NCBI GenBank assembly: GCA_014529385.2
Contig: CM043957.1
Coordinates: 70,639,003-70,703,002, forward strand
Origin: Adiantum capillus-veneris
Lineage: Eukaryota > Streptophyta > Polypodiopsida > Polypodiales > Pteridaceae
Reading direction: 5' to 3'
Length of the DNA stretch: 64,000 nt
The notes under the pieces were generated by a model. It worked only from the letters and a program-made list of their open reading frames with translations. It was not told where the DNA came from and did no database searches. A program made the translations under genes and the position numbers. Shown here piece by piece: positions 22,601 to 37,239 of the stretch (the stretch's first letter is position 1; each line of letters starts with the position of its first letter).

Positions 22601-23038
22601 CGATGAACATTCATACGTGATAAGTAGTCCTGATGATGCAATGCATGTAGATAGCATTGAGGAGACTAGTACATCCAAGTTTGCATAGATTTTATCAACG
22701 TTCGGGCGTCTCATGTACAACCTACCAGTGTTGAGGCTCGACTCAATAACTGCAGTGGGAGCATTTGCAGTAGGCATTGTTAGTCGTGCGATGATTGACA
22801 CTAGCATGATGCATTATGGAGCTATGTAGACCATACAAAGTTGTCTGTGGGATTTGCATTCAGGCTCTAGCTTGGATACGCACGCTCGCCTATCTGTAGA
22901 GCTGTTGCAAATGCATGTAGATCACGTGAGCGAGCTAGTGGGCGTAGGTTGAGAAAGTCTCTCACCCATTTTCTTGTACATACGAGTAGTTTAGTTAGTA
23001 GGACCCACTCATTGGCACATCGCCTTTAAGTGGGAGTA
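19668..23038 (+). pseudogene. Decayed internal region of element A
   Basis: Mostly unreadable. At about 22705-22810 a + frame reads RLMYNLP then AVGAFAVGIVSRAM, matching the copia region GSLMYAM ... FAVGVVSRYM between RT and RNase H (compare element C near residue 1120). Tandem repeats occupy part of the rest: AACAAGAGTGAGAGAGAGCG copies at about 19955-20045, and a 142-bp duplication at 21225-21500. No other domain is recognised. Confidence 0.55.
21225..21500 (+). repeat. 142-bp tandem duplication
   Basis: GAGCC(G/A)TTTTACACATAT starts at 21241 and 21383, followed in both by GCATTGATTTTGATGC and GTGGTCGAGTGCTCTCCCAC. A shorter echo (TTTGGCACGGTTTATGG) continues to about 21560. Confidence 0.85.
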
Positions 23039-23241
23039 TGTTGGGGTAAAGGCGTTACGCCTCTATCCACGGTTGGCGGCCGCTTATCCACGAAAGTCCG
23101 CCCATTGTGTGAACACCCATTCCTTTATTTTTATATACCAAAAAAATAAGGAGCTCTTCTTCTGCTTGAGGGAAGATCCACTCACACACTATGTTGCTCT
23201 TCCCTTCCTCGTACCGCACACACGCATTCATGCAATCATCA
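23039..23241 (+). repeat. 3' LTR of element A
   Basis: Matches 11132-11346; preceded by TTTAAGTGGGAGTA. Confidence 0.8.
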
Positions 23242-24939
23242 CTATATGGCCGCTTGCTCAACCACCGTCACCATCTTCCTTTATACATTTTTGCTACTTC
23301 CTTGACCCACATGTCTGCCCTACTAATGTAGTCTCCCTTTGTACCTCTCCATCTCTAATTCGCATTGCTCTCAACTCCCGGGGGATTCACCATGGAAAAC
23401 TTACCGCACCACGTAAGTGCAGGGGAGGGGGGATTTTTTACAAGTTACATAAGCGTATAAGTTAGGGGCAGGGCCTCAATAATTTAACTCCCAATCTTGA
23501 AAATAAGGGAGGGGGTATCATATTTGGGGGGGGGGGAGTGAGAAAAGAGAAAAATAAGAGGAATTTTTTGTGTTTCAATATCATGGCTTCCCAAAAGAGT
23601 CTTCCCTCAAACTTGTGAGTGAATAGCTACAAAGATACATGCAAGAACTAACACTCCTTTGATGGTACATCTAGTTATCAACAGAAGTGGTTCCTAAGTA
23701 CGTTGCCAGTCACTATGCTACACACTCTTTGACTATTTTTACTCAATTAGATCATGTGAGACCTAAATTTTATATGTAAGAGAGGGGTATGATAGTTTCT
23801 TCATTGATTGTCGTATAAGCGTAGAAAGGGGGGTAATGTTCCCTAATATGAGTCGTATATAGGGGTTTTATCAAAGTTATCTGCTCACAGGTGGCGTCCT
23901 ATTTTGTATATAAAGTGAATCCCTCGGGTCTCAACTACTGTTGGCCTTGTCCCTCCCAACCCTCTCCCTACCACCCTCATCTGCCTACTGATCTTACATT
24001 GTTGCACCCTTTGACCTTGCAGGCCCGCCCTGGTTGTACCGCAGCCTCGCCTCGCTTTCTCCACCTCCTAATGTGATGTGCTTGTTGCGAGCTTGGTGGT
24101 TACCAACCTCTTTCAACCACACTCCTTGAGTTATGCATTCCACTGGCTAACAGATCACTGTACTACTGTCTTCTGCCAGCTTTGCCTATGGCCGTGCTCT
24201 CTAACTATAGCCCTCTCCTTTTGCACCACTGGCAACCTTCCACATTGACCAAGGTAAGTGAAATTGGGGGGAGACTTGGCCTCATCTTGTCCTTGTTGGT
24301 GTCTTGCTAATCTCTACCAATGTCCCTACTCCTAAGGTAACTCCTCACCCACAAAATGTGGTCGACTATCTACCTGCCATCCTCAGGTCCTCTCAAGCTA
24401 CAATCATGCATGGGCTGTCCAACAAACCTCTCAAATGCATCATGATGAGCAGGTCAATGGGTGAACTAAGAGTTGTTGATGCCAACACAACCATGAAGTG
24501 AGAAGGCTAGATAATCTATGATCCAAAGTAGGAGGTAGGATGGGTAAGCTATACTAAAGGTATTTGGCAAGATCGGCAGGTAAGTTGTGAGTAAGTGGTC
24601 AGTGAGCAAGGTCGTGTCTTGTGAGTAAATGAGTAGGTAAGCATAGTGGTATGGGGTGTATCTATCTATTACACCGTGTTTGCACGATGGTGATGATAGG
24701 ATGTGGAGAGTGCAACGGGAATCGAGAGGGTTTTACGGGGGTGAGATCTGTTACGACCTATTTAGAAATCCCAAGCCTCATCTTGGAGGTCTTGTCCTTT
24801 TGTTTGAGGAAGCTGTCGGATCGTATTTATTGACACATATTTAGATATATTAAATTATGTATAAACTATGTTGTATGATTAGTTTCAAGTTGATACTAAA
24901 CATGAGGTTATGTATGTGACTAAGATTAATGGTGGGGGG

Positions 24940-25058
<119 letters not shown>

Positions 25059-25273
25059 GTTCAAATACCCAATTGCATCCATCAAAGGGCTGCGAGCATG
25101 AAGAAGCAAAGTGATGATATTGCATCGGGTAAAGCAATTGTAAGCTTGGATCTCCTTGTTGGGCACTACAATAAGACTTTTGTTGAAGAGAGATGAACAC
25201 CATGTCTCATGTAGGAGTTTCTCAATGAAAAAATGATGAAGGGATTCATGATGTCATGGTGCACCATCTTCCT

Positions 25274-25559
25274 ACTTGGTTGCCAAAGGCTATTGCTAGT
25301 TGCCAACATCTTTCCATAGGATGGTCTTGCTACCCTTCATGCTCTTTAGTGCCTTAATTACCTATATAGATGTATGCTAGCTCCTCGGGTACCATTAGGG
25401 CCTGGATTGAGAAATTACTTGGTTGCCAAAGGCTATTGCTAGTTGCCAACATCTTCCCATAGGATGGTCTTGCTACCCTTCATGCTCTTTAGTGCCTTAA
25501 TTTATATAGATGTATGCTAGCTCCTCGGGTACCCATTAGGGCATGGATTGAGAAAACCC
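25274..25559 (+). repeat. 143-bp tandem duplication
   Basis: ACTTGGTTGCCAAAGGCTAT begins at 25274 and again at 25417; the copies differ by a few substitutions and small indels, including ACCTATAT/TTATAT. Confidence 0.95.
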
Positions 25560-25929
25560 AACACACTGATTCTGCCTTTACATGCATCCCACCATGGTAG
25601 GAGATTTCTCATGCTAATGTTTTGAACCCCTCCGCATTGGCTTTGCAACCTATTGGTGCCCACAACTTGCCTCAATTTTGACGCCTTCTACTCTTGCTCA
25701 AAAACCCATCAAGCTTGTCATTCCAAGCATAGAGCTATGGTTGTGCATTAAGACATATTTAGAAGCAAAGAAGGCTTAACCCTCCTCTAAGGTTGGTTGG
25801 ATAGAACATGGCCATTAAGTTTTAACCCTAACTCTACATTGTTGCATTGACTTGGTGCCTAGATCAAGAGGGTTGTTTTGAGCCTACGTGAGATGGTCAT
25901 GGCTATCGATAATAGTTGCTCAATGATAA

Positions 25930-26337
25930 TGACAAATCTAAAGCATGGACTGTGAAATTGACTCTCCACCTAGCCATATGCCTCTTTTATATGCAACCTC
26001 TGAGCCTGGTTTCACATTGGCCCATGGCCTTACATTACTCCCCCTTGGAGAACTGTTTTCGTCCTCAAAAATAAAAGTAAACACTAATGCTTTCCCAAAT
26101 GGCACCTTCTTTAGGTAGGTATTTCCACGACTAATGCTTTTGATGATGTACATGATGACGAGTACGTAAATCATGATAGTCTAAAATGTGCTTGGGTTCA
26201 TGCGGTTGGGTTCATGCGGTTGGGGTTGGAGTTTCAATGAAACCAACCAAAATCTATTGGTCAATTACATTGTTGTCCCGATGCAAGCATCTACGTAAAC
26301 GACTTACATGAAAAACCTGATGAATACAAGAGTGCAT
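25930..26337 (-). pseudogene. C-terminal end of a Ty3-type pol, left fragment
   Basis: On - the end of the ORF reads LVFTFIFEDENSSPRGSN; in Ty3 elements pol often ends in an FEDE-type motif overlapping the polypurine tract. The tract CTCCAAGGGGGAG (+ 26037-26049) is followed by TGTAAGGCC, a plausible LTR start ending at + 26034. Upstream, ALLYSSGFSCKSF would be the post-integrase region. It is separated from its integrase (32103-33480) by element D. The 3' LTR should run left from 26034 but its far end cannot be set. Confidence 0.6.
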
Positions 26338-26824
26338 TGCTACAGACAGATGCGTAATGGCCCAGCAAAATACTCATAATAGCACAATGCATACCATAAA
26401 ACGATAAATCGACATACCTGAATCGTCGCACACGCACATGATCGATCTCAACACGAACATAGAGAGATCGAGAGTAAGATAGAGCGAGGGAGAACATGCA
26501 AGCGCACCTCCTAGAGCGAAGTGCTACGCCTAGCACGGTGAGAGAGCATAGAGGAGAGGAGAGAAGAATAAGACAACGCTATGTGCAATGTCCCCCCATG
26601 CAAGAGTGAGCATTTCCCTCTTGCACGTATTTATTTATAGATTTCTTGAATGCTAAAAAATGAGCACAAACTGGCCGGACGGACATAAATGGCCAAAGCT
26701 CATAAAGAGCACTTGAATAATCAAATATGCATAAAATGTAATATCCTTATGCATAATCCATTATCTGCTGATGCTTTTGCAACATGTCAGCTGTAATAAA
26801 TGGGTAAATATCAATTCCATAACA
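26338..26824 (-). repeat. 3' LTR of element D
   Basis: On -, preceded by the purine-rich GGAAAAGC and GAAGAGG region and starting TGTTATGGAATTG. Confidence 0.9.
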
Positions 26825-27258
26825 TACCTCTTCGTTGGAAAAGCATCTATCCTCAATTGCAAAGATAAGAAATCTGCACACGATACTTGTCAAAAATAGT
26901 GATTAGAAATGTGTGTCAAAAAATTAGCATATAATAAAAATAGTGAAACTTAACAACATTGCATACTCCTGCCGTCATCCACATACTACCTATTCTAGTG
27001 TCCCATACCACTAGAATAAGTAGTATATGTCATATCCTAATGAATCACGATATCATTGATCACACTCATTATTGTATAAATCAATTGTCATCAATCTCAA
27101 GTTCACTTTCATAAATACTGTCGCGACAGAAAATCATCATATACCAATTCCAAATTCAAATCCAAATCTCAGATATCTTTCATTTTTCATACCGGGTAAC
27201 AAAATCACACCAGTGATAGTGGTAGCCAGCCACTGCAGCATGATTTTGTGATTGGTGT

Positions 27259-27450
27259 TGCCTGAATCGGTGAATCTATACCTAATAAGACGTGCCTAAA
27301 TAGGTGAATCTGCACTAATGCTGCCTAAATCGGCGAATCTGCATTTGGTACTGTGTAAAAATCATGAATCTTTAATTTATTAGTGTGCTGCCTAAATCGA
27401 CGAATCTTCACCAAGAGGAGCATTGACACACTGCCTAAATCGGCGAATCT
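27259..27450. repeat. Five spaced copies of a 19-bp motif
   Basis: Consensus TGCCTAAATCGGCGAATCT at 27259, 27293, 27322, 27389 and 27432, spacings 34, 29, 67 and 43 bp. Each copy has 0-3 mismatches; spacer sequence is not conserved. Confidence 0.9.
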
Positions 27451-29322
27451 ATGTGCTTGTGATCAATGGACTAGACAAGACATAAAGGAGAAAATATCTA
27501 CAATGCGTTTGACACCACTGTGCAGTATATCAAAGTACTTACAAATTGTTGTTCACTATCCCAGAGCACCTTAGCTCGCATGAGTAGCTGCACAGCTTAT
27601 AGACAAAACATCTCAGTAAAAATTCCCTTTCAATACAATTAGAAGTCATGACTTAGTATTGTTTGAGTATTCAACTTAGAACACAATGCAGAGAGATGAA
27701 ATATGAAAAACAAAAAGAATGACTTGTTTGATGTACACACCATGAGGGTATACTATTTTTGAAAATATATATAGCATTGTGTGTGTGGGGGGTAGGCACA
27801 AGTAAGAGAAAGCTGCAACTGTCGAACTTAACCAAAGGATAGTTAACAAATTCAAAATGTGTTAATTTTGTGTTAAGAATTGGCCATGAAATAAAAGAAG
27901 GTGCCATCCTGATTAAGGTATGATAATTAAATAGTGATTTAACATCTAGAGTGGTACAACTGTATATAGAAAAATGCAAAACTATTACACATGGGAGAGT
28001 GTCTATATCAAAAAAGTTAGGATCGTAGACACCTGTAAACAATTTTTTTGAAGATAGTGATGAGTTTCAAATCACTAGAATCAAAATATGAATCATCACA
28101 CAAAGTTAGTCATCACACAAAGTAATATTTCTCAACAGTAAGTGCGTATATTGTTATTCAAGACCGTGCTTATTAGTGCATCCATGAATGAAATCCTTGG
28201 ATACCCATGCCCTTCAAATGTAGACACAATACAATAGAAGGGAAAATTTCAAACAACTGGATTTATTTTAACATCACCAAAATGATATGAAATTTGAAGT
28301 ATTGCAAGAGAATTTATAAATGGATAGTGCCACCTCACTTAAAAAGAAAAATAGGTGGTTTGCTTATGTATTGTCCACCACAATACTACAAAAGCTTTGC
28401 ACTCAACTACTCAATGAGAAGGATCAATGACAATATGTTATCATTCAATGTGCATTGGTTATACTGAGATGAAACAACAATTAAGAGAAAGAAAATTACA
28501 ATAAGTAAAATAATCCCTACGAATAGAAACTTAAATTTCCTAGAGCCTAGATGTAATGGGGTAGAAGCTGGCCCTAAGTTGGGAGTGGTAGTGTGTGTTT
28601 GGGTTATCCGGTTGTGGACATTGTAGTTTGGGCATGTTTGCCATGCTTCTTTAGTATGAAAGTTCAGCGTGGATAAATTGACAACTCCTATGCACCCATT
28701 AGTCGTGCCAAGGATGCACTAATGTGCATGAGGTATTTGACACGATTCTAACTCTCAATATTATTGACAAAATAGTGAACCTCTAATCGTATGCATGGTA
28801 ATATGGATAGTCATTACCAAAGTTGAGCGTGCAATACTACTTATGTAGAAAATGTATCATGATACATTTGCATGACACATGGAGAGTTTGTGGTTTGTGG
28901 AGGATTACCAAAATAACGGAACCTTGAATATGGTGAAGTTACAAAGATCATATCACATGTGTGTGAAAACTTAAGGGTAATAATAAGATGTAGATGAAGG
29001 TGAACTCAATAAATTAATATCGACGAAAACTACCGTAAGAGACCTACAAGATCTACAATTATTTAGTTATTATTTTTATTTTACTTATTTTTGTTTCTAA
29101 TCAAGCATTCCTAAGTGTTCCGAGCAGCAACCGCATCTAGCCTTGCGAGCCCATAGGAAACGACACAATTGGATAGAGCATCAATAGCAGCAGAAGACAC
29201 TGCTAGGATTGGAAATTACAAGTACTAGTGACCTTTGATGCTGCAGTGGTTCAGAAGCGTACACTGAGTAGGAGAACCAACTCAACCACAATCAATGAAG
29301 GAGAAATTGGAATTACAAGTAT

Positions 29323-29900
29323 GAGACCAAATTGACATAATCCTTAATGATCTAATCCAATGCCTAGGTATTAAAATAAAATGAAGGAAGGTGAAAGACT
29401 GGAATTGAAAGTCTAATAATGTCAGATGAAAATCATCGTTGTCATCAATTCCCACGGATGCTCGGCATCAAAGAAAGTATTGCAGTGGTCATCAAAGCGC
29501 GTCCTCAATGTCCGCCGCTGTAAGGAGTCGCATCGGGAGGGGGAAGAGAGATAGAGAAATGAGATGTTATATGACTCGTCGTCAAAAGGTCAAATTTACA
29601 TATGAGGCCAAATTGATACAATCTGTGTGAATCGAATACAATGTCTGGATACAAAATAAAGTGAGGCAAAGGGAAAGACTTAAGTCAAAACACGTGAAAA
29701 TCCTTGCAACAGTTGCTCAAGAGCTTTGTCAGCGGTCACCCTGACCCCGCTGAGAGATATGGTTTGATGATGACAACTCGGAGACGGGCGGTCGAAACTG
29801 ATGCCATGTCGATTGTCTCCTCGCTCTCTCCTAAGCTTCATCTGAAATCACCCCTGTAGGTAGTCGTACTGGGAGGGGAGAAAGAGAGAGATAAAAGCTG
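29323..29900. repeat. Diverged 281-bp tandem duplication
   Basis: GAG(A/G)CCAAATTGA at 29323 and 29604, then shared AAAATAAA(A/G)TGA, GAAAGACT, GTCGTACTGGGAGG-like and GAAAGAGAGAGAT-like blocks. Confidence 0.6.
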
Positions 29901-30470
29901 CCCTCCCCTTCAAGCCCACCTCTCTGCACCTCTGGAAGAAGCGCTAATGGCCGTTGCACTTCCCAAAGTCGTCATTAGCATCATGGTTGTGATCGTGGCC
30001 CTTATCCTCCTCATGATTCTCTGCTGCATCTGTTCCTACTTGCAAGACTGCTTCAGTTGTGTTCGAAGCTGCCTCCAATAGATCTTGTCTTTGTGTACAT
30101 GGCGAACTGCTTGTGGTGGTTGCGGGCAATTGAGTGAGAGCACAAGGGTGGAGAACTCCACTTGGTGTGTGCGAGAGATTGAGTAGTAGTTGTATGCAAA
30201 GTCAAATGTGAGGAGAGTTCGATGTGTGGCCAAGGTTGGTTGCAGGTTATGCATGGGTGTGAGAAACACCATTTGCATGCAAAAGCAAAGGTGAGGAGCT
30301 ATGAAATGATAGATGTGCAGTTGGGGGCCGCACTTTTCATTGTGGCGGCTCTGGTGGTAGGCGAAAAACCAAGAGTCGGTTGCGTGCGTCAGTGATGGCC
30401 GCCAATGACGACGAGGGGGGGGGGGGGGTGGTTGATGACAAGAAAGAGGGGCAGTTGAACTGCAGTCAAC

Positions 30471-30637
<167 letters not shown>

Positions 30638-31597
30638 AGAGCGGCTCTGCAATGTGGGTAAGTGAGAGAAGGAAGTGTTGCGGCCATGCAAAATTATGAC
30701 TTGCAAACTGGTCGAAGTGGAGGTGCAAGGTTGGGTGCGCCATAAAAGAAAAGGGTTGCATGCCACCAAAAAAAAAAGTAAAATAAAAATTGTAGGCACT
30801 ACAAGCCAGTTTGGGGAAAAGTGTTCTGCTAACGCAACCCTTCACAGTTTCTATATTGTGAATCATTGGACGTGGTCGGATGGCAAGGGTGCCGTGTTGC
30901 CAGTGTCAAAATTGCCATCTGCTGATGACGTTGCCTCCATGCGCTGGTAGATGTTGGTCCTAGTGTTGCTTCATGGGCTTTGCTACTGCGACAGAGCATT
31001 GTCCTAGTGTTGCTCCATGGGCTTTGCTACTGCGACAGAGCATTGCCCTGCCAGGTCATCATTGCCCAAAAATTCTAAAGTTTCCCTTTATCCTACTTAG
31101 AAGTGTTCAAATATTAACTGCTCTCTTTCTTTGTTAATGACACATGTGCCCCCTTCTACCTTATCTACCCAAACACTTCAAAGGCTCTTGGTCTCATAGT
31201 AGACTGCCTAGCAATGGACATACTACCTTTTGGCAATTTTTAGAGCTTCATTAGGCCCCTTCTTTATCTTTGTCTATGCTGGCTTATGCAGCAAATATTA
31301 ATCACATTCCTTCCTATATACTCAAACTAATTAACTAATTCTCTTAATCAAACATGACACTTTTATTAAATATAATTGGATCCTAATTAAAATACTCTAC
31401 ATAAGATCTAGTTAAGACGATGATTAAGGTAGTTTTCATAATAAAAAAATTTCTTCGAAAGAGATGAATTACATTCAATATGACTGAAAACATCATGATC
31501 AATAAAACTCATGAAATAAATAAACATAGCTCTATGGTATGATTGTGATGATCCTCTTCATGGGTGTGATGATCATACCACCAGGAGAATTTTGCAG

Positions 31598-31609
31598 GCT
31601 CTGATACCA
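31598..31609 (-). other. Primer-binding site of element D (iMet)
   Basis: Exact TGGTATCAGAGC on -, one base from the LTR end. Confidence 0.9.
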
Positions 31610-31610
31610 C

Positions 31611-32102
31611 TGCTACAAACAGATGCGCAATGGCCCTACAAAATACTCATAATAGCACAACACATACCATAAAACGATAAATCAACATATCTGAATCGTC
31701 GCGCATGCACATGATTGATCTCAACACGAACGTAGAGAGATAGAGAGCAAGATAGAGCGAGGGAGAACATACAAGTGCACCTCCTAGAGCGGAGTGCTAC
31801 GCCTGGCACAATGAGAGAGCAGAGAGGAGAGGAGAGGAGAGAAGAATAAAACGACGCTGGGTGCAATCCCCCCCCCGTGCAAGAGTGAGCATTTCCCTCT
31901 TGCACGTATTTATTTGTAGATTTCTTGAATGCTAAAAAATGAGTACAAACTGACCGGCAGGACATAAATGGCCAAAGCTCATAAAGAGAACTTTAATAAT
32001 CAAATATACATAAAATGTAATATCCTTCTGCATAATCCATTATCTGTGATGCGTTTGCCACTTGTCAGCTGCAATAAATGGGTAAATATCAATTCCATAA
32101 CA
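31611..32102 (-). repeat. 5' LTR of element D
   Basis: Pairs with 26338-26824; ends CCATAACA on +, followed by TGCAC. Confidence 0.9.
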
Positions 32103-33480
32103 TGCACATGTACAAAAAGTTTTTAAGCCATATCTCTAAAAGGCCCACAATATCTTGGAGATAATTTAGGTGTTGGCCCAATTTTCAGACTTTCTGAATG
32201 TTCTAGCACACATAAAAATACCTCTTTCCCTTCCATGAAGGTTACTTCCAATGTTTCTCATCAGCGTGCTTTTTGTATCTATGATATGCTTGTCAAACAT
32301 TTTGACGAGCAATTTTCATCATATCCATATGATCTTAGAGAAAATCCTTGGCCCACTGAAGCTTTTCAGTTACCAACCCCATCATAATTGGTGATCTAGG
32401 TTGAAAACCATACATAGGTATGAAATGACTAAATGCAATTGTAACATGCTTTGCGCTATTATAAGCAAATTCTAAAATAGGAAGATAATTTTTCCAACCA
32501 GATATCTTTTTGCCTTCTCTTAGCATATTCTCTAGCCCTTGATTAACATGCTCAGTTTGACCATCCATTTCTGGATGATATGCAATATCAACATTGAGTT
32601 GTATGTCCAATTGTTCAAACATAGACCTCCAAAAATGAATGTTAAACTTGGAATCACAATCGCTCATAATATTACTGGGAAATCCATATAGTCTATACAT
32701 ATTGTGAACAAATAATTTTGCTAACTCTGGAGTCCTAATTGTGGACTTGGTTGGAATAAATTTGCAAAGTTTAGTCAACCGATCTATCACCACCCATATT
32801 GAGTCATGACCTTGTATAGTGGTTGGTAAACCTACAATAAAATCCAGAGAGATACTCTTCCATTTATCATTGAGAATCTCCAAAGAATGCAAGAGACCTC
32901 TTTCTTTTAGGTGCTCTGCTTTATTAACTTGACATTGTTGGCAATGCAAGACATAGTCTTGAATATACCCATGTAAACATGGTGAGTCAAATTCTTGTCA
33001 TACAAGGGCATAAGTTTTCTTATGTTTGGGTGCCCTATACTAGGACTATCATGACATTTACAAAGAATTTGGTGCCAAATGTCTGCGACCGTAGGTACAC
33101 AAACTCTCCCCTTATGGAGTAGATACCCATTCTCCATGGAAAAATTCTTCCATCTTTGCAGGTCATCACTCGAAAGAGGAGAACTGAGTGTGGAGTAAAT
33201 AGACGCACTGCCAACATTGAAGTGAGAAGGATCCCTCATTTTGTCATGACTCCACACCCTAGAGTATGTTTCATCATGCTCATATTTTCCCTTTAAAATT
33301 TCCAAACAAAAACTCACTTTGAAGCTCTGTAAAGAGAAGAGAGTTAATCTTAGGCATATGAATAAGGGCATCAGCTACTAGATTGTATCATCCCTTACAA
33401 TACTGGAGCTTCGCATCATACTCCTAAAGAATCTTAGCCCACCTACCCTTTCCACTATAGGCAGTACTGTGCAGGCAATT
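32103..33480 (-). pseudogene. Ty3-type pol, RNase H end to integrase, right fragment
   Basis: Read on - from about 33480: the RNase H end is ADALIHMPK-like (about 33370), then a zinc-finger region near 33090 (LCKCHDSPSIGHPN). An open 204-codon stretch (32949-32335) is the integrase core with Asp36 (SLDFIVGLP), Asp97 (MSDCDSKF) and Glu133 (GQTEHVNQ). Asp97 and Glu133 are 35 residues apart, so the catalytic triad is intact. It continues to KIGPTPKLSPRYCGPF (about 32150), the GPF motif after the core, and is then cut by element D. Stops between zinc finger and core show it is decayed. RT lies outside or is lost to the right, where a copia fragment begins. Confidence 0.8.
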
Positions 33481-33529
33481 TTGTCATTTTGTGTAGAATT
33501 TTTGTCAGTGCCATTTTTTGGATGACATG

Positions 33530-35357
<1,828 letters not shown>

Positions 35358-36720
35358 TTTTTTCCATCAAGTACAAAACATGATACTTTAACATGAAGCA
35401 CACTTGTCATCAATAAAGGCATGTCTTTGACGTGGATCTCGTATCATCCTTTCTGCCTCCACCCCAATGTACACCGAAAATACAATTCAATGAAGAAAAA
35501 ATTAACACATCAAAGTAAATCAACCGACCTCAAATAGTGCAAACAAAGTTTTTGCAAAACCATCTTAAGTCACATCAGTTGCTAGTTTAGGGTATTAAAT
35601 ATTGCAAATGAACCTACATAGCTTGCAAAATCAAAGTGTAAGTAAATGAAGACACTAAAAAAGTAACATGTCCATGACCAAAAGAAATGGAATGCTCACA
35701 AATGATCAAATGGGTTCCCAGTGGGAGGTATATTCTCTTCATCCACCACATCTATAGAAGTAGAGGCCTCCTCAATCTTGTGTTCCTTCCCTTTATCTTT
35801 GGTTAGGGAAGCTATCATGAAACGATCTCAACCATATAATATATAAAAACAACACCAAGCAAATAAAAATTAGAATAGCAATACCCAATAAACTTTAAAT
35901 AAAATATACACAATTCACCCAATAATTTATCCTCGACTTTTAGCATGGCAAAGTCAACGTCTCCTTAAGGTCCAATCATGCCAACCTTATTGCTTAATCA
36001 TGCTACCCACTTGGACATTGCCCTTAACAGTCTCATGCCAATGCGAGATAGGTTAGGACAGTATCCAAGAAGGCCTTGCAATAGGATAATGATAGGAAGG
36101 ATAGGCCTTTGATGATGATACAAACAACTAATGTATAGCAAAAAAAGTATGATCACATTAATTAAAGCTCAGCCATAACATGACTTGTATATCCTAAAGT
36201 ACAACTGAACCCTATGATGCCATTAGAGTCTGCACCTAGACATCGCCCTTAAGCATCCCGTGTCAGCGTGGAAGCATATAGAGAGATGTTTTGATAAATA
36301 AGTGTCTTTGGTCTTGGCAAAAGCCCTAGCTTAAGAGCATAGAAACACAACTAGCCAATGCACTAACCTGTTCTACACCGAGGTGCTACTCATTATGACC
36401 ATGTCAAAAAATTGAAATGGAAAGGTTTTTTTTCTTTTGAAGCTCTACAAAGAACATGGTTCCTTCTATTTACCCTCCCACGCCAACACATGGTACCTAA
36501 TGAGTTCATGTCCCACGTGAGCATGGTTTGCTTTGCAATCTCTGACAATAGCATATTTTTGCTCCTTAAATTACCTCCCACGTCGACATATTACTGATGA
36601 ATGACGTGGGAGGTAATAGCTTAGATGAATGACTGAGGACCATTGTAATATGTCATTCATCCCATGTCATTCATCAGTAATAGCTTAGATGAATGACTGA
36701 GGACCATGGAAGATGTCGCA
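35358..36720. other. Non-coding spacer
   Basis: No supported gene. A possible terminal exon on - (35696-35811, ending NIPPTGNPFDHL after a TAG acceptor) is too weak to call. A compact mixture of direct and inverted repeats lies at 36594-36707. Confidence 0.4.
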
Positions 36721-37239
36721 AAGGTCTTGGATTGGGCCAAAAGGTTCAAAATTGCAATCAGTACCATCATCTCTTGGTCAGAGATTCTCTAGAGATAGAG
36801 TCATATGAAGAAGCCATGCAACATGAATCCAAAAAGGAGTGGATGAAGAGCATGTAGTCGGTACCATCATGTCTTGGTCAGAGATTCTCTAGAGATAGAG
36901 TCATATGAAGAAGCCAAGCAACATGAATTCAAAGAGGAGTGGATGAAGAGCATGCAAGTAGAGATGGACTCATTGCATCAACATAAAACCTAGGAGTTGA
37001 GTGGACAAAGAGCATCCATATATGAAGAGCCTGTAAGCAGAGATGGACTCATTGCATCAAAATCAAACCTAGAAATTGATTAATTTTCCTAAAGGTAGAG
37101 GGGCACTACAAAATAAATGGGTGTACAAATTGAAGGAGGAAGAAGGGAGGGAAGGAGATACAAGTCTATGTCTGATTGTGTTTTTGGAAAGCAAAGGACG
37201 GTAAAATTTCTTTAAGTAGGAAATGAAAGGAAAAGCAAA

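Larger units (their letters stand above)
11132..23241 (+). mobile_element. Old Ty1/copia element A, outer layer of a nest
   Basis: LTRs at 11132-11346 and 23039-23241 share TGTT(A/G)GGGTAAAGG, CCGCCCATTGTGTG and GGAGCTCTTCTTCTGCTTGA blocks. The left LTR is followed by TGGTGTTAGAGC (11349-11360), two mismatches from the iMet primer site. The right LTR is preceded by AAGTGGGAG, a copia-type polypurine tract. Internal sequence is 11347-11923 and 19668-23038; between them lies element B. Flanking 5-mers do not match. Confidence 0.8.

Noticed and set aside
20080-22610. Several 60-110 codon ORFs in element A
   Set aside because: They overlap tandem repeats and decayed copia sequence; only the short RT/RNase H junction near 22.7 kb is interpretable.
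26291-26536. 81-codon - ORF and its counterpart at 31636-31965
   Set aside because: Both lie within or across the LTRs of element D; similarity is due to the LTR pair, not to a protein family.
27259-27450. CRISPR-like array
   Set aside because: The 19-mer copies are imperfect, spacers vary from 10 to 48 bp, there are no cas genes, and the context is a plant retrotransposon.
35696-35811. Possible terminal exon on - (acceptor TAG, about 38 codons ending NPFDHL)
   Set aside because: Too short, no upstream exon, no recognised family.
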